A DNA stretch of 7,348 bases from an uncultured Burkholderiales bacterium (GTDB taxonomy: Bacteria > Pseudomonadota > Gammaproteobacteria > Burkholderiales > Burkholderiaceae_C): NCBI GenBank assembly GCA_937897495.1, contig CALCBL010000132.1, forward strand, positions 1 through 7,348, written 5' to 3'. The translations under genes were made by a program, and so were the position numbers. Positions 1 through 7,348 of this stretch are shown here, in pieces (the first letter of the stretch is position 1; every line of letters begins with the position of its first letter). Below the pieces are notes generated by a model that saw nothing but the letters and a program-made list of their open reading frames with translations, ran no database searches and was not told the origin of the DNA.

Positions 1-1
1 T

Positions 2-1381
2 TTGAAGGACCCTGCCAGATTCCAAAAACTGGGTGGCCGAATTCCGCGTGGCTTGCTGTTGGTTGGCCCTCCTGGTACCGGTAAAACCTTGTTGGCCAAG
101 AGCATTGCAGGCGAGGCCAAGGTGCCTTTCTTCAGCATCTCCGGTTCAGATTTCGTTGAAATGTTTGTGGGTGTGGGTGCGGCCCGTGTTCGCGATATGT
201 TCGAGAACGCCAAGAAAAATGCACCCTGCATTATTTTCATCGACGAGATTGACGCAGTCGGCCGCCAGCGTGGTGCTGGTTTGGGCGGTGGCAACGACGA
301 ACGCGAGCAAACCCTCAACCAAATGTTGGTTGAGATGGACGGCTTTGAAACCAACCTCGGCGTGATTGTGGTGGCTGCCACCAACCGCCCCGACATCCTG
401 GATGCAGCGCTTTTGCGCCCCGGTCGTTTTGACCGCCAGGTGTATGTCACCTTGCCCGACATTCGCGGCCGCGAACAAATCTTGGCTGTGCACATGCGCA
501 AAATCCCAATCGGCCAAGACATGAACCCCGGCGTTATCGCTCGCGGTACACCTGGCATGAGTGGTGCCGATTTGGCCAACTTGTGCAACGAAGCGGCCCT
601 CATGGCGGCACGTCGCAACGCCCGCGTTGTGGAAATGCAAGACTTTGAAAAAGCCAAAGACAAAATTCTCATGGGCCCTGAGCGCAAGAGCATGGTCATG
701 CCTGAAGACGAGCGTCGCAACACGGCTTATCACGAGTCGGGTCACGCCCTCATCGGTAAGCTGTTGCCCAAATGTGATCCTGTGCACAAGGTCACCATCA
801 TTCCTCGTGGACGTGCCTTGGGTGTCACCATGAGCTTGCCCGAGCGCGATCGTTACAGCTACGACAGTGAATACATGCTGAACCAAATCAGCATGTTGTT
901 TGGTGGCCGCATTGCCGAAGAAGTGTTCATGAAGCAAATGACCACGGGCGCCAGCAACGACTTTGAGCGTGCTACCCAAATTGCCCGCGACATGGTCATG
1001 CGTTATGGCATGACCACTGCCTTGGGCCCCATGGTCTATGCCGAAAATGAAGGCGAAGTGTTTTTGGGTCGCTCTGTCACCAAGACCACCAACATGTCCG
1101 AGTCCACCATGCAAAAGGTTGACGCTGAAGTGCGCCGCATCATTGATGAGCAGTACAAATTGGCGCGCAGCTTAATTGAAGAGCACAGCGACAAGATGCA
1201 CGCCATGGCCAAGGCCTTGTTAGAGTGGGAAACCATTGACGTCACTCAGCTTGACGACATCATGGCCGGTCGTGAACCCAAGGCCCCCAAAGATTGGACG
1301 CCCCGCATTCCGCCTTCTGGCAGTGACGATGCAGGCGGCACGCCCCCTGTCAAAGTCGATCCAGAGCCCAACGCGGCCTAA
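2..1381 (+). CDS. ftsH: ATP-dependent zinc metalloprotease FtsH (5'-truncated by window edge)
   Basis: FtsH is an inner-membrane hexameric AAA+ protease that degrades misfolded membrane proteins and short-lived regulators. The reading frame is already open at the left edge, so the N-terminal membrane segments and periplasmic domain (roughly the first 170-180 residues in E. coli) lie outside; 459 codons are visible. In this numbering the Walker A motif GPPGTGKT is at 22-29, the pore motif FVGVG at 55-59, Walker B IIFIDEID at 77-84, and the second region of homology, ending in RPGRFDR, at about 127-145. The zinc site HESGH is at 244-248, with the third ligand Asp at 320 in TGASND. The C-terminal tail (from about 425) is rich in Pro, Gly and Asp and looks disordered, as in other FtsH proteins. 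All catalytic residues are intact. The usual HEAGH reads HESGH, which keeps both His ligands and the Glu. A hairpin follows the stop codon, then folP, as in many proteobacteria. Confidence 0.97.
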   Translation: MKDPARFQKLGGRIPRGLLLVGPPGTGKTLLAKSIAGEAKVPFFSISGSDFVEMFVGVGAARVRDMFENAKKNAPCIIFIDEIDAVGRQRGAGLGGGNDEREQTLNQMLVEMDGFETNLGVIVVAATNRPDILDAALLRPGRFDRQVYVTLPDIRGREQILAVHMRKIPIGQDMNPGVIARGTPGMSGADLANLCNEAALMAARRNARVVEMQDFEKAKDKILMGPERKSMVMPEDERRNTAYHESGHALIGKLLPKCDPVHKVTIIPRGRALGVTMSLPERDRYSYDSEYMLNQISMLFGGRIAEEVFMKQMTTGASNDFERATQIARDMVMRYGMTTALGPMVYAENEGEVFLGRSVTKTTNMSESTMQKVDAEVRRIIDEQYKLARSLIEEHSDKMHAMAKALLEWETIDVTQLDDIMAGREPKAPKDWTPRIPPSGSDDAGGTPPVKVDPEPNAA

Positions 1382-1395
1382 TCCTATCCATCATC

Positions 1396-1424
1396 AATAC
1401 GGGGCTTCGGCCCCGTTATTGTTT
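1396..1424 (+). terminator. Hairpin with UUCG loop after ftsH, probable intrinsic terminator or attenuator
   Basis: A perfect 7-bp stem, ACGGGGC (1399-1405) against GCCCCGT (1410-1416), closes a TTCG tetraloop through a C-G pair, which is a very stable combination. It is followed by the T-rich stretch TTATTGTTT (1416-1424). It starts 17 bases after the ftsH stop and ends 46 bases before the folP start. The tail is interrupted by A and G, so termination may be partial, leaving folP and glmM partly cotranscribed with ftsH. That the hairpin terminates transcription is an inference from structure. Confidence 0.7.
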
Positions 1425-1462
1425 GAAGCTGCTGAACTGAAACTCCAAATCCGTTGTATTTC

Positions 1463-2311
1463 ATGACCCAACCCATTTGGCAGACCTCTAGGTTCGCGAT
1501 TGACCTCACCCAGCCCAAAGTCATGGGCATTGTGAACCTCACGCCCGATTCTTTTTCCGATGGAGGGCGTTACAGTAGCTTGTCGATTGCCCTTGAAAAT
1601 GCTCAAACCCTGCTGGCTCAGGGTGCCGACATTTTGGACATTGGGGGAGAGTCTTCTAGGCCCGGTGCAGAGCCCGTCAGCGTCGAAGAAGAGTTGAAGC
1701 GCGTGTTGCCATTTTTGCAAGAAGCACTCACTTGGAACGTGCCTATTTCGGTCGATACCTACAAGCCAGAAGTGATGCAAGCAGCCTTGGACTTGGGGGC
1801 TGATGTGGTGAACGACATCTGGGCTTTGCGGCAAGCAGGTGCCCTGCAGGTGGTGGCACGTCATCCTCAATGTGGCGTCTGCCTGATGCACATGCACCAA
1901 GAACCACTCACCATGTTGGCGCAGCCCATGACCGGTGATGCCTTGCCTTTGGTCAAAGATTTCTTGACCCAGCAAGTTTTGAAATTGAGGCACAGTGGGG
2001 TACAGGCCAATCGCATTGTTTTAGACCCAGGTATTGGTTTTGGTAAAACGCTTGAGCAAAATTTAAGTTTGCTACAGCGTCAATCAGAACTGTTGTCTCT
2101 AGGCCATCCGCTGATGGCAGGCTGGTCGCGCAAAGGCACTTTGGGCAAGCTGACAGCCATTCAAGGGAAAGCACCTGAGCCCAAGGACAGAGTGGGTGCC
2201 AGTGTGGCTGCAGCCCTTATTGCCGTTCAAAACGGGGCTTCAGTGGTTCGAGTGCACGATGTGAAAGAAACTGTGCAGGCTTTGCGTGTTTGGCAGTCTC
2301 TGAAGATTTAA
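1463..2311 (+). CDS. folP: Dihydropteroate synthase FolP
   Basis: FolP condenses 6-hydroxymethyl-dihydropterin pyrophosphate with p-aminobenzoate to give dihydropteroate in cytoplasmic folate synthesis; it is the sulfonamide target. The product is 282 residues, the same length as the E. coli enzyme. TIM-barrel motifs appear in order: [11 protein letters not shown] at 25-35, the diphosphate loop with Asn25; [11 protein letters not shown] at 59-69; SVDTYKP at 96-102; VNDI at 116-119; HMHQEP at 143-148; DPGIGFGK at 188-195; SRK at 222-224; and RVHD at 263-266. These carry the expected pterin- and phosphate-binding Asp, Asn, Lys, Arg and His residues. Start choice: the ATG at 1463 gives a normal family N-terminus. 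An in-frame TTG at 1454 would add only three residues, and no clear Shine-Dalgarno sequence precedes either. Compared with E. coli, Ser65 replaces the Thr of STRPG, and the SRKS loop reads WSRKG. glmM follows after 40 bases in the same direction. Confidence 0.96.
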   Translation: MTQPIWQTSRFAIDLTQPKVMGIVNLTPDSFSDGGRYSSLSIALENAQTLLAQGADILDIGGESSRPGAEPVSVEEELKRVLPFLQEALTWNVPISVDTYKPEVMQAALDLGADVVNDIWALRQAGALQVVARHPQCGVCLMHMHQEPLTMLAQPMTGDALPLVKDFLTQQVLKLRHSGVQANRIVLDPGIGFGKTLEQNLSLLQRQSELLSLGHPLMAGWSRKGTLGKLTAIQGKAPEPKDRVGASVAAALIAVQNGASVVRVHDVKETVQALRVWQSLKI

Positions 2312-2351
2312 AATCAAGCCATTCTCATTCGATCCAAAAAGAACAACAACC

Positions 2352-3680
2352 ATGACCAGAAAATACTTTGGAACCGATGGCATTCGGGGCACCGTTGGCC
2401 TAGCTCCCATCACGCCAGATTTCATCATGCGCTTGGCACACGCCGTCGGTCGTGTGTTGCGTCAAACGGAAGACCATCCTGTCGTTTTGATTGGCAAAGA
2501 CACGCGAATTTCTGGTTACATGCTAGAAAGTGCGCTGGAGTCTGGCTTTAATTCGGCGGGTGTCGATGTTGTTTTGTTGGGCCCTGTGCCAACACCTGCT
2601 GTGGCCTATCTCACACGGGCCAGGCGCGCTTCCTTAGGCGTGGTCATCAGTGCCAGCCACAATCCCTTTGAAGACAATGGCATCAAGTTTTTCAGCGCCA
2701 AAGGCACCAAGCTCAGTGATGCTTGGGAAACTTCTGTCGAGGCGCTGGTCGATCAGCCCCCCGTTTGGGCTTCATCTGCGCAGCTGGGCAAGGCCAAGCG
2801 CTTGGACGATGCTGCGGGTCGGTACATCGAGTTTTGCAAAAGCACTTTCAGCAATGACTTCACTTTGAAGGGCATGAAGATTGTGGTGGATGCTGCCAAT
2901 GGCGCAGCCTATCAAATTGCACCCAAGGTATTTCATGAACTGGGTGCCGATGTCATTGCCATTGGGTGTTCGCCCGATGGCCTGAACATCAACAAGGGGG
3001 TTGGTGCCACGCACCCCGAAGCGGTTGTAGAGGCCGTCAAAGCCCATCAAGCCGATTACGGCATTGCGCTAGATGGCGATGCCGATCGCCTGCAGCTGGT
3101 CGATAAATCGGGCCGCTTGTACAACGGCGATGAGTTGCTCTACCTCATGGTTTGCGATCGATTGGCCCGCGACGAAGTGGTGTCTGGGGTGGTGGGCACC
3201 CTCATGACCAACATGGCCGTCGAAGTGGCCCTTAAAAACAAAAACATTCCCTTCATCCGAAGCAAGGTGGGCGACCGTTATGTGTTGGAAGCCTTGCAAG
3301 AGAATGCTTGGCTGCTGGGCGGAGAGGGCTCAGGTCACTTGTTGGCTTTAGACAAGCACACCACAGGCGATGGTTTGATCAGCGCTTTGCAGGTGTTGCA
3401 GGCGTGTGTGGCCACAGGCAAAACCATGGCTGAGTTATTGGTCGATGTGGTGCTCTTTCCGCAGGTGCTGATCAACGTGCGCCTGACCAAAGACCAAAAC
3501 TGGAAAGACAGCCCTCAACTGGCGCAAGCCTTGAAGGACGTTGAAGCAGAATTGGCAGACACGGGCCGCGTCCTGATTCGGCCTAGCGGTACCGAGCCGC
3601 TGGTTCGCGTGATGGTAGAGGCGCGTGAATTGTCAGTGGCGCAACGCTGTGCTGAAAAATTGGCCGACACCCTGCGCTAA
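2352..3680 (+). CDS. glmM: Phosphoglucosamine mutase GlmM
   Basis: GlmM interconverts glucosamine-6-phosphate and glucosamine-1-phosphate, the step before UDP-GlcNAc in peptidoglycan and lipopolysaccharide synthesis; it acts in the cytoplasm. The product is 442 residues, against 445 in E. coli. The N-terminus FGTDGIRG is at 6-13. The catalytic phosphoserine loop ISASHNP spans 99-105 with Ser102, the same number as in E. coli. The Mg-binding loop DGDADR is at 241-246, the sugar-specificity loop GGEGSGH at 323-329, and the C-terminal phosphate-binding loop RPSGTEP at 410-416. All four functional loops of the alpha-D-phosphohexomutase fold are intact. The ATG at 2352 places FGTDG at the usual distance. 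Upstream there is only a purine-rich AAAAAGAA stretch (2336-2343) rather than a clear Shine-Dalgarno. It probably shares a transcript with folP, since no promoter or terminator is evident in the 40-base gap. It converges on ppsR. Confidence 0.97.
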   Translation: MTRKYFGTDGIRGTVGLAPITPDFIMRLAHAVGRVLRQTEDHPVVLIGKDTRISGYMLESALESGFNSAGVDVVLLGPVPTPAVAYLTRARRASLGVVISASHNPFEDNGIKFFSAKGTKLSDAWETSVEALVDQPPVWASSAQLGKAKRLDDAAGRYIEFCKSTFSNDFTLKGMKIVVDAANGAAYQIAPKVFHELGADVIAIGCSPDGLNINKGVGATHPEAVVEAVKAHQADYGIALDGDADRLQLVDKSGRLYNGDELLYLMVCDRLARDEVVSGVVGTLMTNMAVEVALKNKNIPFIRSKVGDRYVLEALQENAWLLGGEGSGHLLALDKHTTGDGLISALQVLQACVATGKTMAELLVDVVLFPQVLINVRLTKDQNWKDSPQLAQALKDVEAELADTGRVLIRPSGTEPLVRVMVEARELSVAQRCAEKLADTLR

Positions 3681-3689
3681 ATCAGCGCA
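3673..3689. repeat. Small inverted repeat over the glmM stop codon
   Basis: TGCGCT (3673-3678) and AGCGCA (3684-3689) form a perfect 6-bp stem around the 5-base loop AAATC. The left arm ends on the first base of the glmM TAA stop, and the right arm abuts the ppsR stop codon. No T-run follows on either strand, so alone it is not a canonical intrinsic terminator. It could act as a 3'-end hairpin together with the neighbouring repeat. Confidence 0.5.
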
Positions 3690-4511
3690 TCAGTAAATCA
3701 AACGCTCGGGTTTGATTTCTTGCAGGATGGTGGTGGCAATTTCTTCAATCGATTTGGTGGTGGTCGAGAGCCACCGAATGCCCGATCGGCGCATCATTGA
3801 TTCAGCATCTGCTACTTCTTGACGGCAGTTTTCAATGCTGGCGTATTTGGAGTTCGGGCGTCGCTCTGTTCGAATTTCTGAAAGTCGATCTGGGTGAATG
3901 GTGAGCCCAAAGATCTTTTTGCGGTGTGGCACCAAAGCCGGTGGCAGTTGCTTGCGTTCAAAGTCTTCCGGAATGAGGGGGTAGTTGGCCGCTTTCAAAC
4001 CGTGTTGCATGGCCAGATACAGGCTGGTGGGGGTTTTGCCACTTCGGCTCACACCCACCAAGATCACCTCTGCTGACTCCAAATCTCGGTTGGACTGTCC
4101 ATCATCGTGAGCCAGTGAGAAGTTAATGGCCTCAATGCGATCGTGGTAGTCCTTGCTCTTGCTGACATCGGAAAAGCGGCCCACTCGGTGGTGCGATTTG
4201 ATGCCCAACTCTTCTTCTAGCGGGTTGACGAAGGTGCCAAACATGTCCAGCAACATGCCCTTGCAACCATCCCGAATCACTTGGAGAACTTCCATGTTCA
4301 CCAAGGTGGTGAACACGATGGGTTTTTTGTTCTCGATCTCTGCAGTGTGGTTAATTTGGCGGACGGCTTGGTGTGCCTTGTCTGCACTGTCTATAAAAGG
4401 AAGCCGGATGTACCTTGTTTTCATCTCAAATTGGGCCAAGATGGCCTTGCCAAAGGTTTCGGCCGTAATTCCGGTGCCGTCGGAGATGAAAAAAACGGTT
4501 CTGTTGGGCAT
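3690..4511 (-). CDS. ppsR: Phosphoenolpyruvate synthase regulatory protein PpsR (bifunctional kinase/pyrophosphorylase, DUF299 family)
   Basis: This family inactivates PEP synthase by ADP-dependent phosphorylation of a Thr near the catalytic His, and reactivates it by Pi-dependent removal of the phosphate. The product is 273 residues, against about 277 in E. coli. The N-terminus carries VFFISDGTGITAET at 6-19, typical of the family, and the P-loop GVSRSGKT is at 153-160, followed by PTSLYLA. The frame stays open further upstream (ATG at 4592, TTG at 4607). The ATG at 4511 was chosen because the conserved family sequence begins right after it and because the best promoter candidate lies downstream of those alternatives. 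No strong Shine-Dalgarno is seen. It is divergent from ppsA, its expected substrate enzyme, across 152 bases. The family also has a homologous branch acting on pyruvate, phosphate dikinase; the ppsA neighbour and the absence of ppdK here favour the PEP synthase assignment. Confidence 0.96.
   Translation of the reverse strand: MPNRTVFFISDGTGITAETFGKAILAQFEMKTRYIRLPFIDSADKAHQAVRQINHTAEIENKKPIVFTTLVNMEVLQVIRDGCKGMLLDMFGTFVNPLEEELGIKSHHRVGRFSDVSKSKDYHDRIEAINFSLAHDDGQSNRDLESAEVILVGVSRSGKTPTSLYLAMQHGLKAANYPLIPEDFERKQLPPALVPHRKKIFGLTIHPDRLSEIRTERRPNSKYASIENCRQEVADAESMMRRSGIRWLSTTTKSIEEIATTILQEIKPERLIY
3695..3718. terminator. 9-bp inverted repeat at the convergent glmM/ppsR junction, possible bidirectional terminator
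   Basis: AAATCAAAC (3695-3703) and GTTTGATTT (3710-3718) are perfect reverse complements around a 6-base loop. The 5' arm is A-rich and the 3' arm U-rich when read from either strand, which resembles a bidirectional terminator between convergent genes. On the minus strand the repeat also encodes the last residues of PpsR, so it is transcribed with that gene before its stop codon. The stem is mostly A-T and therefore weak, and no separate T-run follows; terminator function is inferred. Confidence 0.45.
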
Positions 4512-4541
4512 TGTTGAAATTTTAATGGGGTGAGCAGGGAG

Positions 4542-4570
4542 TTGAGACCTAAAATCACTTGCATTATCTA
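4542..4570 (+). promoter_or_regulatory. Weak candidate promoter for ppsA overlapping the ppsR promoter
   Basis: TTGAGA (4542-4547) is a five-of-six match to the -35 box, followed after 17 bases by TATCTA (4565-4570), only three of six for the -10 box. It shares bases with the opposing ppsR -10 element. A second option is TCTAAA at 4597-4602 (four of six) with a poor -35. Neither is strong, so the true ppsA start remains uncertain and may need an activator. Confidence 0.25.
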
Positions 4571-4592
4571 CCGCCTGCTGGCGCTCAGTCAT
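4563..4592 (-). promoter_or_regulatory. Candidate sigma-70 promoter for ppsR
   Basis: Read on the minus strand, ATGACT (4592-4587) is followed after 18 bases by GATAAT (4568-4563), which matches TATAAT at five of six bases; ATGACT matches TTGACA at four of six. Transcription would start near 4556 and leave a leader of about 45 bases before the ppsR ATG. This is a match by eye and is untested. Confidence 0.4.
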
Positions 4593-4628
4593 CCAGTCTA
4601 AAAACAATCAAGATTCTGAGAGTTGGTT

Positions 4629-4650
4629 CGGGCTCAAAGCCGTTTTTTAA
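4629..4650 (+). promoter_or_regulatory. Short hairpin plus six T in the ppsA leader, attenuator-like
   Basis: GGCT (4631-4634) pairs with AGCC (4638-4641) around a CAA loop and is followed at once by a G and six T (4643-4648). This looks like a minimal intrinsic terminator placed just before the ppsA Shine-Dalgarno. The stem is only 4 bp, extendable by a C-G pair (4629 with 4642) across a bulge, so it may be chance. Confidence 0.25.
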
Positions 4651-4654
4651 TATT

Positions 4655-4658
4655 GGAG
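4655..4658 (+). promoter_or_regulatory. Shine-Dalgarno site deciding the ppsA start
   Basis: GGAG at 4655-4658 lies 5 bases before the ATG at 4664. It supports this start over the in-frame TTG at 4559, which would add 35 residues with no similarity to PEP synthases. Confidence 0.8.
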
Positions 4659-4663
4659 TTTTT

Positions 4664-7060
4664 ATGTCTCAGCTTTTTGCAAAGGACGCGTTGGCCGTTC
4701 CCTTTGAACTTCTTCGAATGACGGATGTTGAATCTGTAGGGGGCAAAAATGCCAGCTTGGGCGAGATGATTTCGCAACTGCCCAACGGTGTCAAAGTCCC
4801 TACAGGCTTTGCCACCACAGCGCATGCCTTTCGAGAGTTTTTAAAGCACGGCGGCTTGGTCGATCGCATCAACCAAAAATTGAACGATTTGGATGTGGAG
4901 GATGTTCGAGCCCTGGTCGCAGTGGGTTCCGAAGTCCGTGGCTGGGTCGAGGCGCAGCCTTTCCCTGCAGATTTGGAGAAGGCCATTCGTGAGCAATTTG
5001 CAGTTCTGAGCGCTGGCAATGCGCAAGCCTCCTTTGCGGTGCGTTCCTCGGCCACGGCCGAAGATTTGCCAGATGCGTCTTTTGCAGGCCAGCAAGAAAC
5101 ATTTTTGAATGTCGTTGGTGTTGAAGATGTTCTGCACAAGATGAAGGAGGTGTTTGCCTCCTTGTACAACGACCGTGCAATCAGTTACCGCGTGCACAAA
5201 GGTTTTGCACACTCAGAAGTGGCATTGTCAGCAGGGGTGCAGCGCATGGTTCGTTCTGACCTGGGCGCTGCAGGCGTGATGTTCACCATTGACACCGAAA
5301 CAGGTTTTGAAGATGTGGTGTTCATCACTTCCAGTTATGGCTTGGGCGAAACAGTGGTGCAGGGCGCCGTGAATCCCGATGAGTTTTATGTGCACAAGCC
5401 CATGCTGGCCGCAGGCAACAAAGCCGTCATTCGACGCAATTTGGGCTCTAAGCTTCTGCAAATGATTTTCTCCACACCCGAAGAAAAAGCCAGCTCAGGC
5501 AAGCTGGTGAAAACGGTGGATGTGGCCATGGAGTTGCGCAATCGCTACTCATTGTCAGACGCAGACATTACGCAGCTGGCGCAATACGCCATGGTGATTG
5601 AAAAGCACTACGGCCGCCCGATGGACATCGAATGGGGCAAAGATGGCACCGACGGCTTGATTTATATTTTGCAGGCTCGTCCTGAAACCGTGAAGAGCCA
5701 GTCTAAAGGCACCGCAGAACTTCGTTACAAACTCAAAGGCACGAGCACGGTGCTGGCTGAGGGTCGTGCCATTGGCCAAAAAATTGGCACAGGCCCTGTT
5801 CGTTTGGTGCAAAGCATTTCAGAGATGGACCAAGTACAAGCCGGCGATGTGTTGGTGACTGACATGACAGACCCCAATTGGGAGCCCGTGATGAAGCGCG
5901 CCAGCGCCATCGTGACCAACCGTGGAGGGCGCACTTGTCATGCTGCCATCATTGCACGAGAGTTAGGTATTCCGGCGGTGGTGGGATGCGGCAATGCCAC
6001 GAGCCAATTGAAGGATGGCACGCTTGTGACCGTGAGTTGCGCCGAAGGTGATACGGGGCGAATTTACGATGGCTTGCTCGAAACGGAAGTGACGGAAGTG
6101 GTCAGGGGCACCATGCCCGAAATTGCCACCAAAATCATGATGAACGTAGGCAATCCGCAGTTGGCATTTGACTTTGCGCAGTTGCCCAATCAAGGCGTTG
6201 GCTTGGCGCGTTTAGAGTTCATCATCAACAACAACATTGGTGTTCACCCCAAAGCCATTTTGGATTATCCCAACATCGATGCCGACTTGAAAAAAGCGGT
6301 GGAGTCTGTGGCGCGGGGCCATGCTTCACCCAAGGCGTTTTACATCGACAAAGTCACAGAAGGCGTGGCCAGCATTGCCGCCGCTTTTTGGCCCAAGCCG
6401 GTCATTGTTCGCTTGTCAGATTTCAAGAGCAATGAGTATCGCAAACTCATTGGCGGCAGCCGCTACGAACCAGAAGAAGAAAATCCGATGTTGGGTTTTC
6501 GGGGTGCAGCGCGCTATATCAGCGAAGATTTTGGCGAGGCCTTTGCCATGGAGTGTGAAGCCATCAAGCGTGTCCGCGGCGAGATGGGCTTGACCAATGT
6601 GCAAGTCATGGTTCCGTTTGTTCGCACCCTAGGTCAAGCCGATCGTGTCACCCAGTTGTTGGACAAACATGGCCTGAAGCGCGGTCAGGACGAACTGAAA
6701 ATCATCATGATGTGCGAAGTGCCCAGCAACGCCATCTTGGCTGAGCAGTTCTTGGAATACTTCGATGGCTTTTCAATCGGCTCTAACGACCTGACGCAGC
6801 TCACTTTGGGCTTAGACCGCGACTCCGGCTTGGAGTTGTTGGCTGTCGATTTTGACGAACGCGATTTGGCAGTTCAAACCTTGATATCACAGGCCATTCA
6901 GGCGTGCCTGCGTCAAGGGAAATACGTGGGCATTTGTGGCCAGGGCCCAAGCGACCATCCAGACTTTGCGCGTTGGCTCATGGCGCAGGGCATCAGCTCC
7001 ATCTCATTGAATCCAGACACCGTGGTTGAAACCTGGACGCAACTTGGAAAAGCCGATTGA
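4664..7060 (+). CDS. ppsA: Phosphoenolpyruvate synthase PpsA (pyruvate, water dikinase)
   Basis: PpsA converts pyruvate, ATP and water to PEP, AMP and phosphate, allowing gluconeogenesis from three-carbon substrates in the cytoplasm. The product is 798 residues, against 792 in E. coli. The N-terminal ATP-grasp (PEP/pyruvate-binding) domain begins with [10 protein letters not shown] at 25-34, includes [12 protein letters not shown], and closes with QARPETV. The swivelling phosphohistidine domain carries GGRTCHAA with the catalytic His426; Thr424, two residues before it, is the site expected to be phosphorylated by PpsR. The C-terminal TIM barrel contains [37 protein letters not shown] at 706-712 and the catalytic Cys758 in GICGQG. 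The start at 4664 has a good Shine-Dalgarno and a normal N-terminus. It is divergent from its regulator ppsR, and its stop overlaps the start of a symporter gene, suggesting cotranscription. The protein is complete, with no frameshift or missing active-site residue. Confidence 0.98.
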   Translation: MSQLFAKDALAVPFELLRMTDVESVGGKNASLGEMISQLPNGVKVPTGFATTAHAFREFLKHGGLVDRINQKLNDLDVEDVRALVAVGSEVRGWVEAQPFPADLEKAIREQFAVLSAGNAQASFAVRSSATAEDLPDASFAGQQETFLNVVGVEDVLHKMKEVFASLYNDRAISYRVHKGFAHSEVALSAGVQRMVRSDLGAAGVMFTIDTETGFEDVVFITSSYGLGETVVQGAVNPDEFYVHKPMLAAGNKAVIRRNLGSKLLQMIFSTPEEKASSGKLVKTVDVAMELRNRYSLSDADITQLAQYAMVIEKHYGRPMDIEWGKDGTDGLIYILQARPETVKSQSKGTAELRYKLKGTSTVLAEGRAIGQKIGTGPVRLVQSISEMDQVQAGDVLVTDMTDPNWEPVMKRASAIVTNRGGRTCHAAIIARELGIPAVVGCGNATSQLKDGTLVTVSCAEGDTGRIYDGLLETEVTEVVRGTMPEIATKIMMNVGNPQLAFDFAQLPNQGVGLARLEFIINNNIGVHPKAILDYPNIDADLKKAVESVARGHASPKAFYIDKVTEGVASIAAAFWPKPVIVRLSDFKSNEYRKLIGGSRYEPEEENPMLGFRGAARYISEDFGEAFAMECEAIKRVRGEMGLTNVQVMVPFVRTLGQADRVTQLLDKHGLKRGQDELKIIMMCEVPSNAILAEQFLEYFDGFSIGSNDLTQLTLGLDRDSGLELLAVDFDERDLAVQTLISQAIQACLRQGKYVGICGQGPSDHPDFARWLMAQGISSISLNPDTVVETWTQLGKAD

Positions 7061-7348
7061 AACCATCTGCCTCATTTCAGCAAAAGTATGCCGCCTACCA
7101 ATGGCGGCTACATCGCAACGTTTTGGCTTACGTTATTTTGCTGCTTTGCTTAATGGGCATCATGGGTTGGGCGGAACATCAAGGCCTATCTAGAAATTTA
7201 ATTGGCCCTATCTTTTTATTTTCGACGGTCATGATCTATGCCTTCATAGGTGTCGCAGGTCGAACTTCCGATGCAGACGAATACTACGTCGCTGGCCGAC
7301 GCATCCCCGCTTTTTACAACGGCATGGCCACAGCCGCAGATTGGATGA
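7057..7348 (+). CDS. Putative sodium:solute symporter, N-terminal part (3'-truncated by window edge)
   Basis: A frame of 97 codons runs open to the right edge. It begins at a TTG whose last two bases are the first two of the ppsA TGA, a 4-base TTGA overlap typical of translational coupling. A GGAAAAG purine stretch (7046-7052) lies 4 bases before it as a plausible Shine-Dalgarno. The sequence has a short polar, basic N-terminus (1-21), a hydrophobic span at about 22-38, a second at about 48-67, and then [20 protein letters not shown] (72-91) followed by TAADWM. That block resembles the start of the conserved SSS-family core in the large-subunit VC_2705-like symporters, as I recall them. SSS transporters use the sodium gradient to import solutes such as organic acids, sugars or amino acids across the inner membrane; the substrate here cannot be told. 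The first internal ATG is at 7153, inside the first hydrophobic span, so it is a poor alternative start. Confidence 0.8.
   Translation, partial: MKPSASFQQKYAAYQWRLHRNVLAYVILLLCLMGIMGWAEHQGLSRNLIGPIFLFSTVMIYAFIGVAGRTSDADEYYVAGRRIPAFYNGMATAADWM

Noticed and set aside
721..748. HESGH instead of HEAGH in the FtsH zinc site as a sign of a dead protease
   Set aside because: Both His ligands, the catalytic Glu and the third Asp ligand are kept; Ala to Ser at this place is mild and, as far as I recall, ordinary in related Burkholderiales.
146..1114. Long open frame of 322 codons antisense to ftsH
   Set aside because: It lies wholly opposite the strongly conserved ftsH coding sequence, its translation is His/Val/Gly-rich with no recognisable motif, and it is explained by codon bias mirrored onto the other strand.
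1394..1993. 199-codon minus-strand frame antisense to folP
   Set aside because: It overlaps conserved folP motifs and the UUCG hairpin, has no recognisable domain, and reads as a shadow frame.
4512..4607. N-terminal extension of ppsR to 4592 or 4607
   Set aside because: The conserved family N-terminus starts right after the ATG at 4511; the longer starts lack a ribosome site and would run through the likely promoter.
4559..4663. N-terminal extension of ppsA from the in-frame TTG at 4559
   Set aside because: The extra 35 residues do not resemble PEP synthase, and the ATG at 4664 has a well-spaced GGAG.
4669..5212. Three overlapping minus-strand frames inside the 5' part of ppsA
   Set aside because: All lie opposite conserved PpsA sequence in mutually overlapping frames, with no motif or ribosome site.
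1..7348. Signs of a mobile island, defence system or horizontally acquired block
   Set aside because: All genes are core metabolic or housekeeping types apart from the partial transporter, composition looks even, and no integrase, transposase, direct repeat array or tRNA end is visible.

Overview
The window is a housekeeping stretch of a betaproteobacterial chromosome, most likely order Burkholderiales and family Comamonadaceae (Limnohabitans/Rhodoferax-like). This placement is an inference from the wording of the FtsH, FolP, PpsR and PpsA proteins and from the ftsH-folP-glmM order, which is shared by beta- and gammaproteobacteria. Base composition looks moderate (a little above 50% GC by eye) and codon use looks even across all genes. 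I see no insertion sequence, phage gene, CRISPR array, tRNA or rRNA.

Layout. Bases 2-1381 (+) hold the 3' two-thirds of ftsH, the membrane AAA+ zinc protease, cut by the window edge. A perfect UUCG-loop hairpin follows (1399-1416). Next are folP (1463-2311, +, dihydropteroate synthase) and glmM (2352-3680, +, phosphoglucosamine mutase). glmM converges on ppsR (3690-4511, -) with only 9 bases between the stop codons, and two adjacent inverted repeats sit on this junction. ppsR and ppsA (4664-7060, +, phosphoenolpyruvate synthase) diverge from a 152-base regulatory gap. The stop codon of ppsA overlaps a TTG start at 7057 of a sodium:solute symporter-type gene that runs off the right edge.

How the genes work together. 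The left block serves basic cell building: proteolysis and quality control at the inner membrane (FtsH), folate synthesis (FolP), and glucosamine-1-phosphate for peptidoglycan and lipopolysaccharide (GlmM). The right block is a gluconeogenic module. PpsA makes PEP from pyruvate. PpsR is the bifunctional kinase/phosphorylase family that switches PEP synthase off and on at a Thr two residues before the catalytic His, and that Thr-Cys-His arrangement is present here (T424, H426). The translationally overlapping symporter may import an organic acid or other solute that feeds this step; its substrate cannot be read from the sequence.

No clearly new biological system is visible. The points most worth a second look are the ppsA-symporter overlap, the overlapping divergent promoters with a terminator-like hairpin in front of ppsA, and the tandem hairpins at the glmM/ppsR junction.
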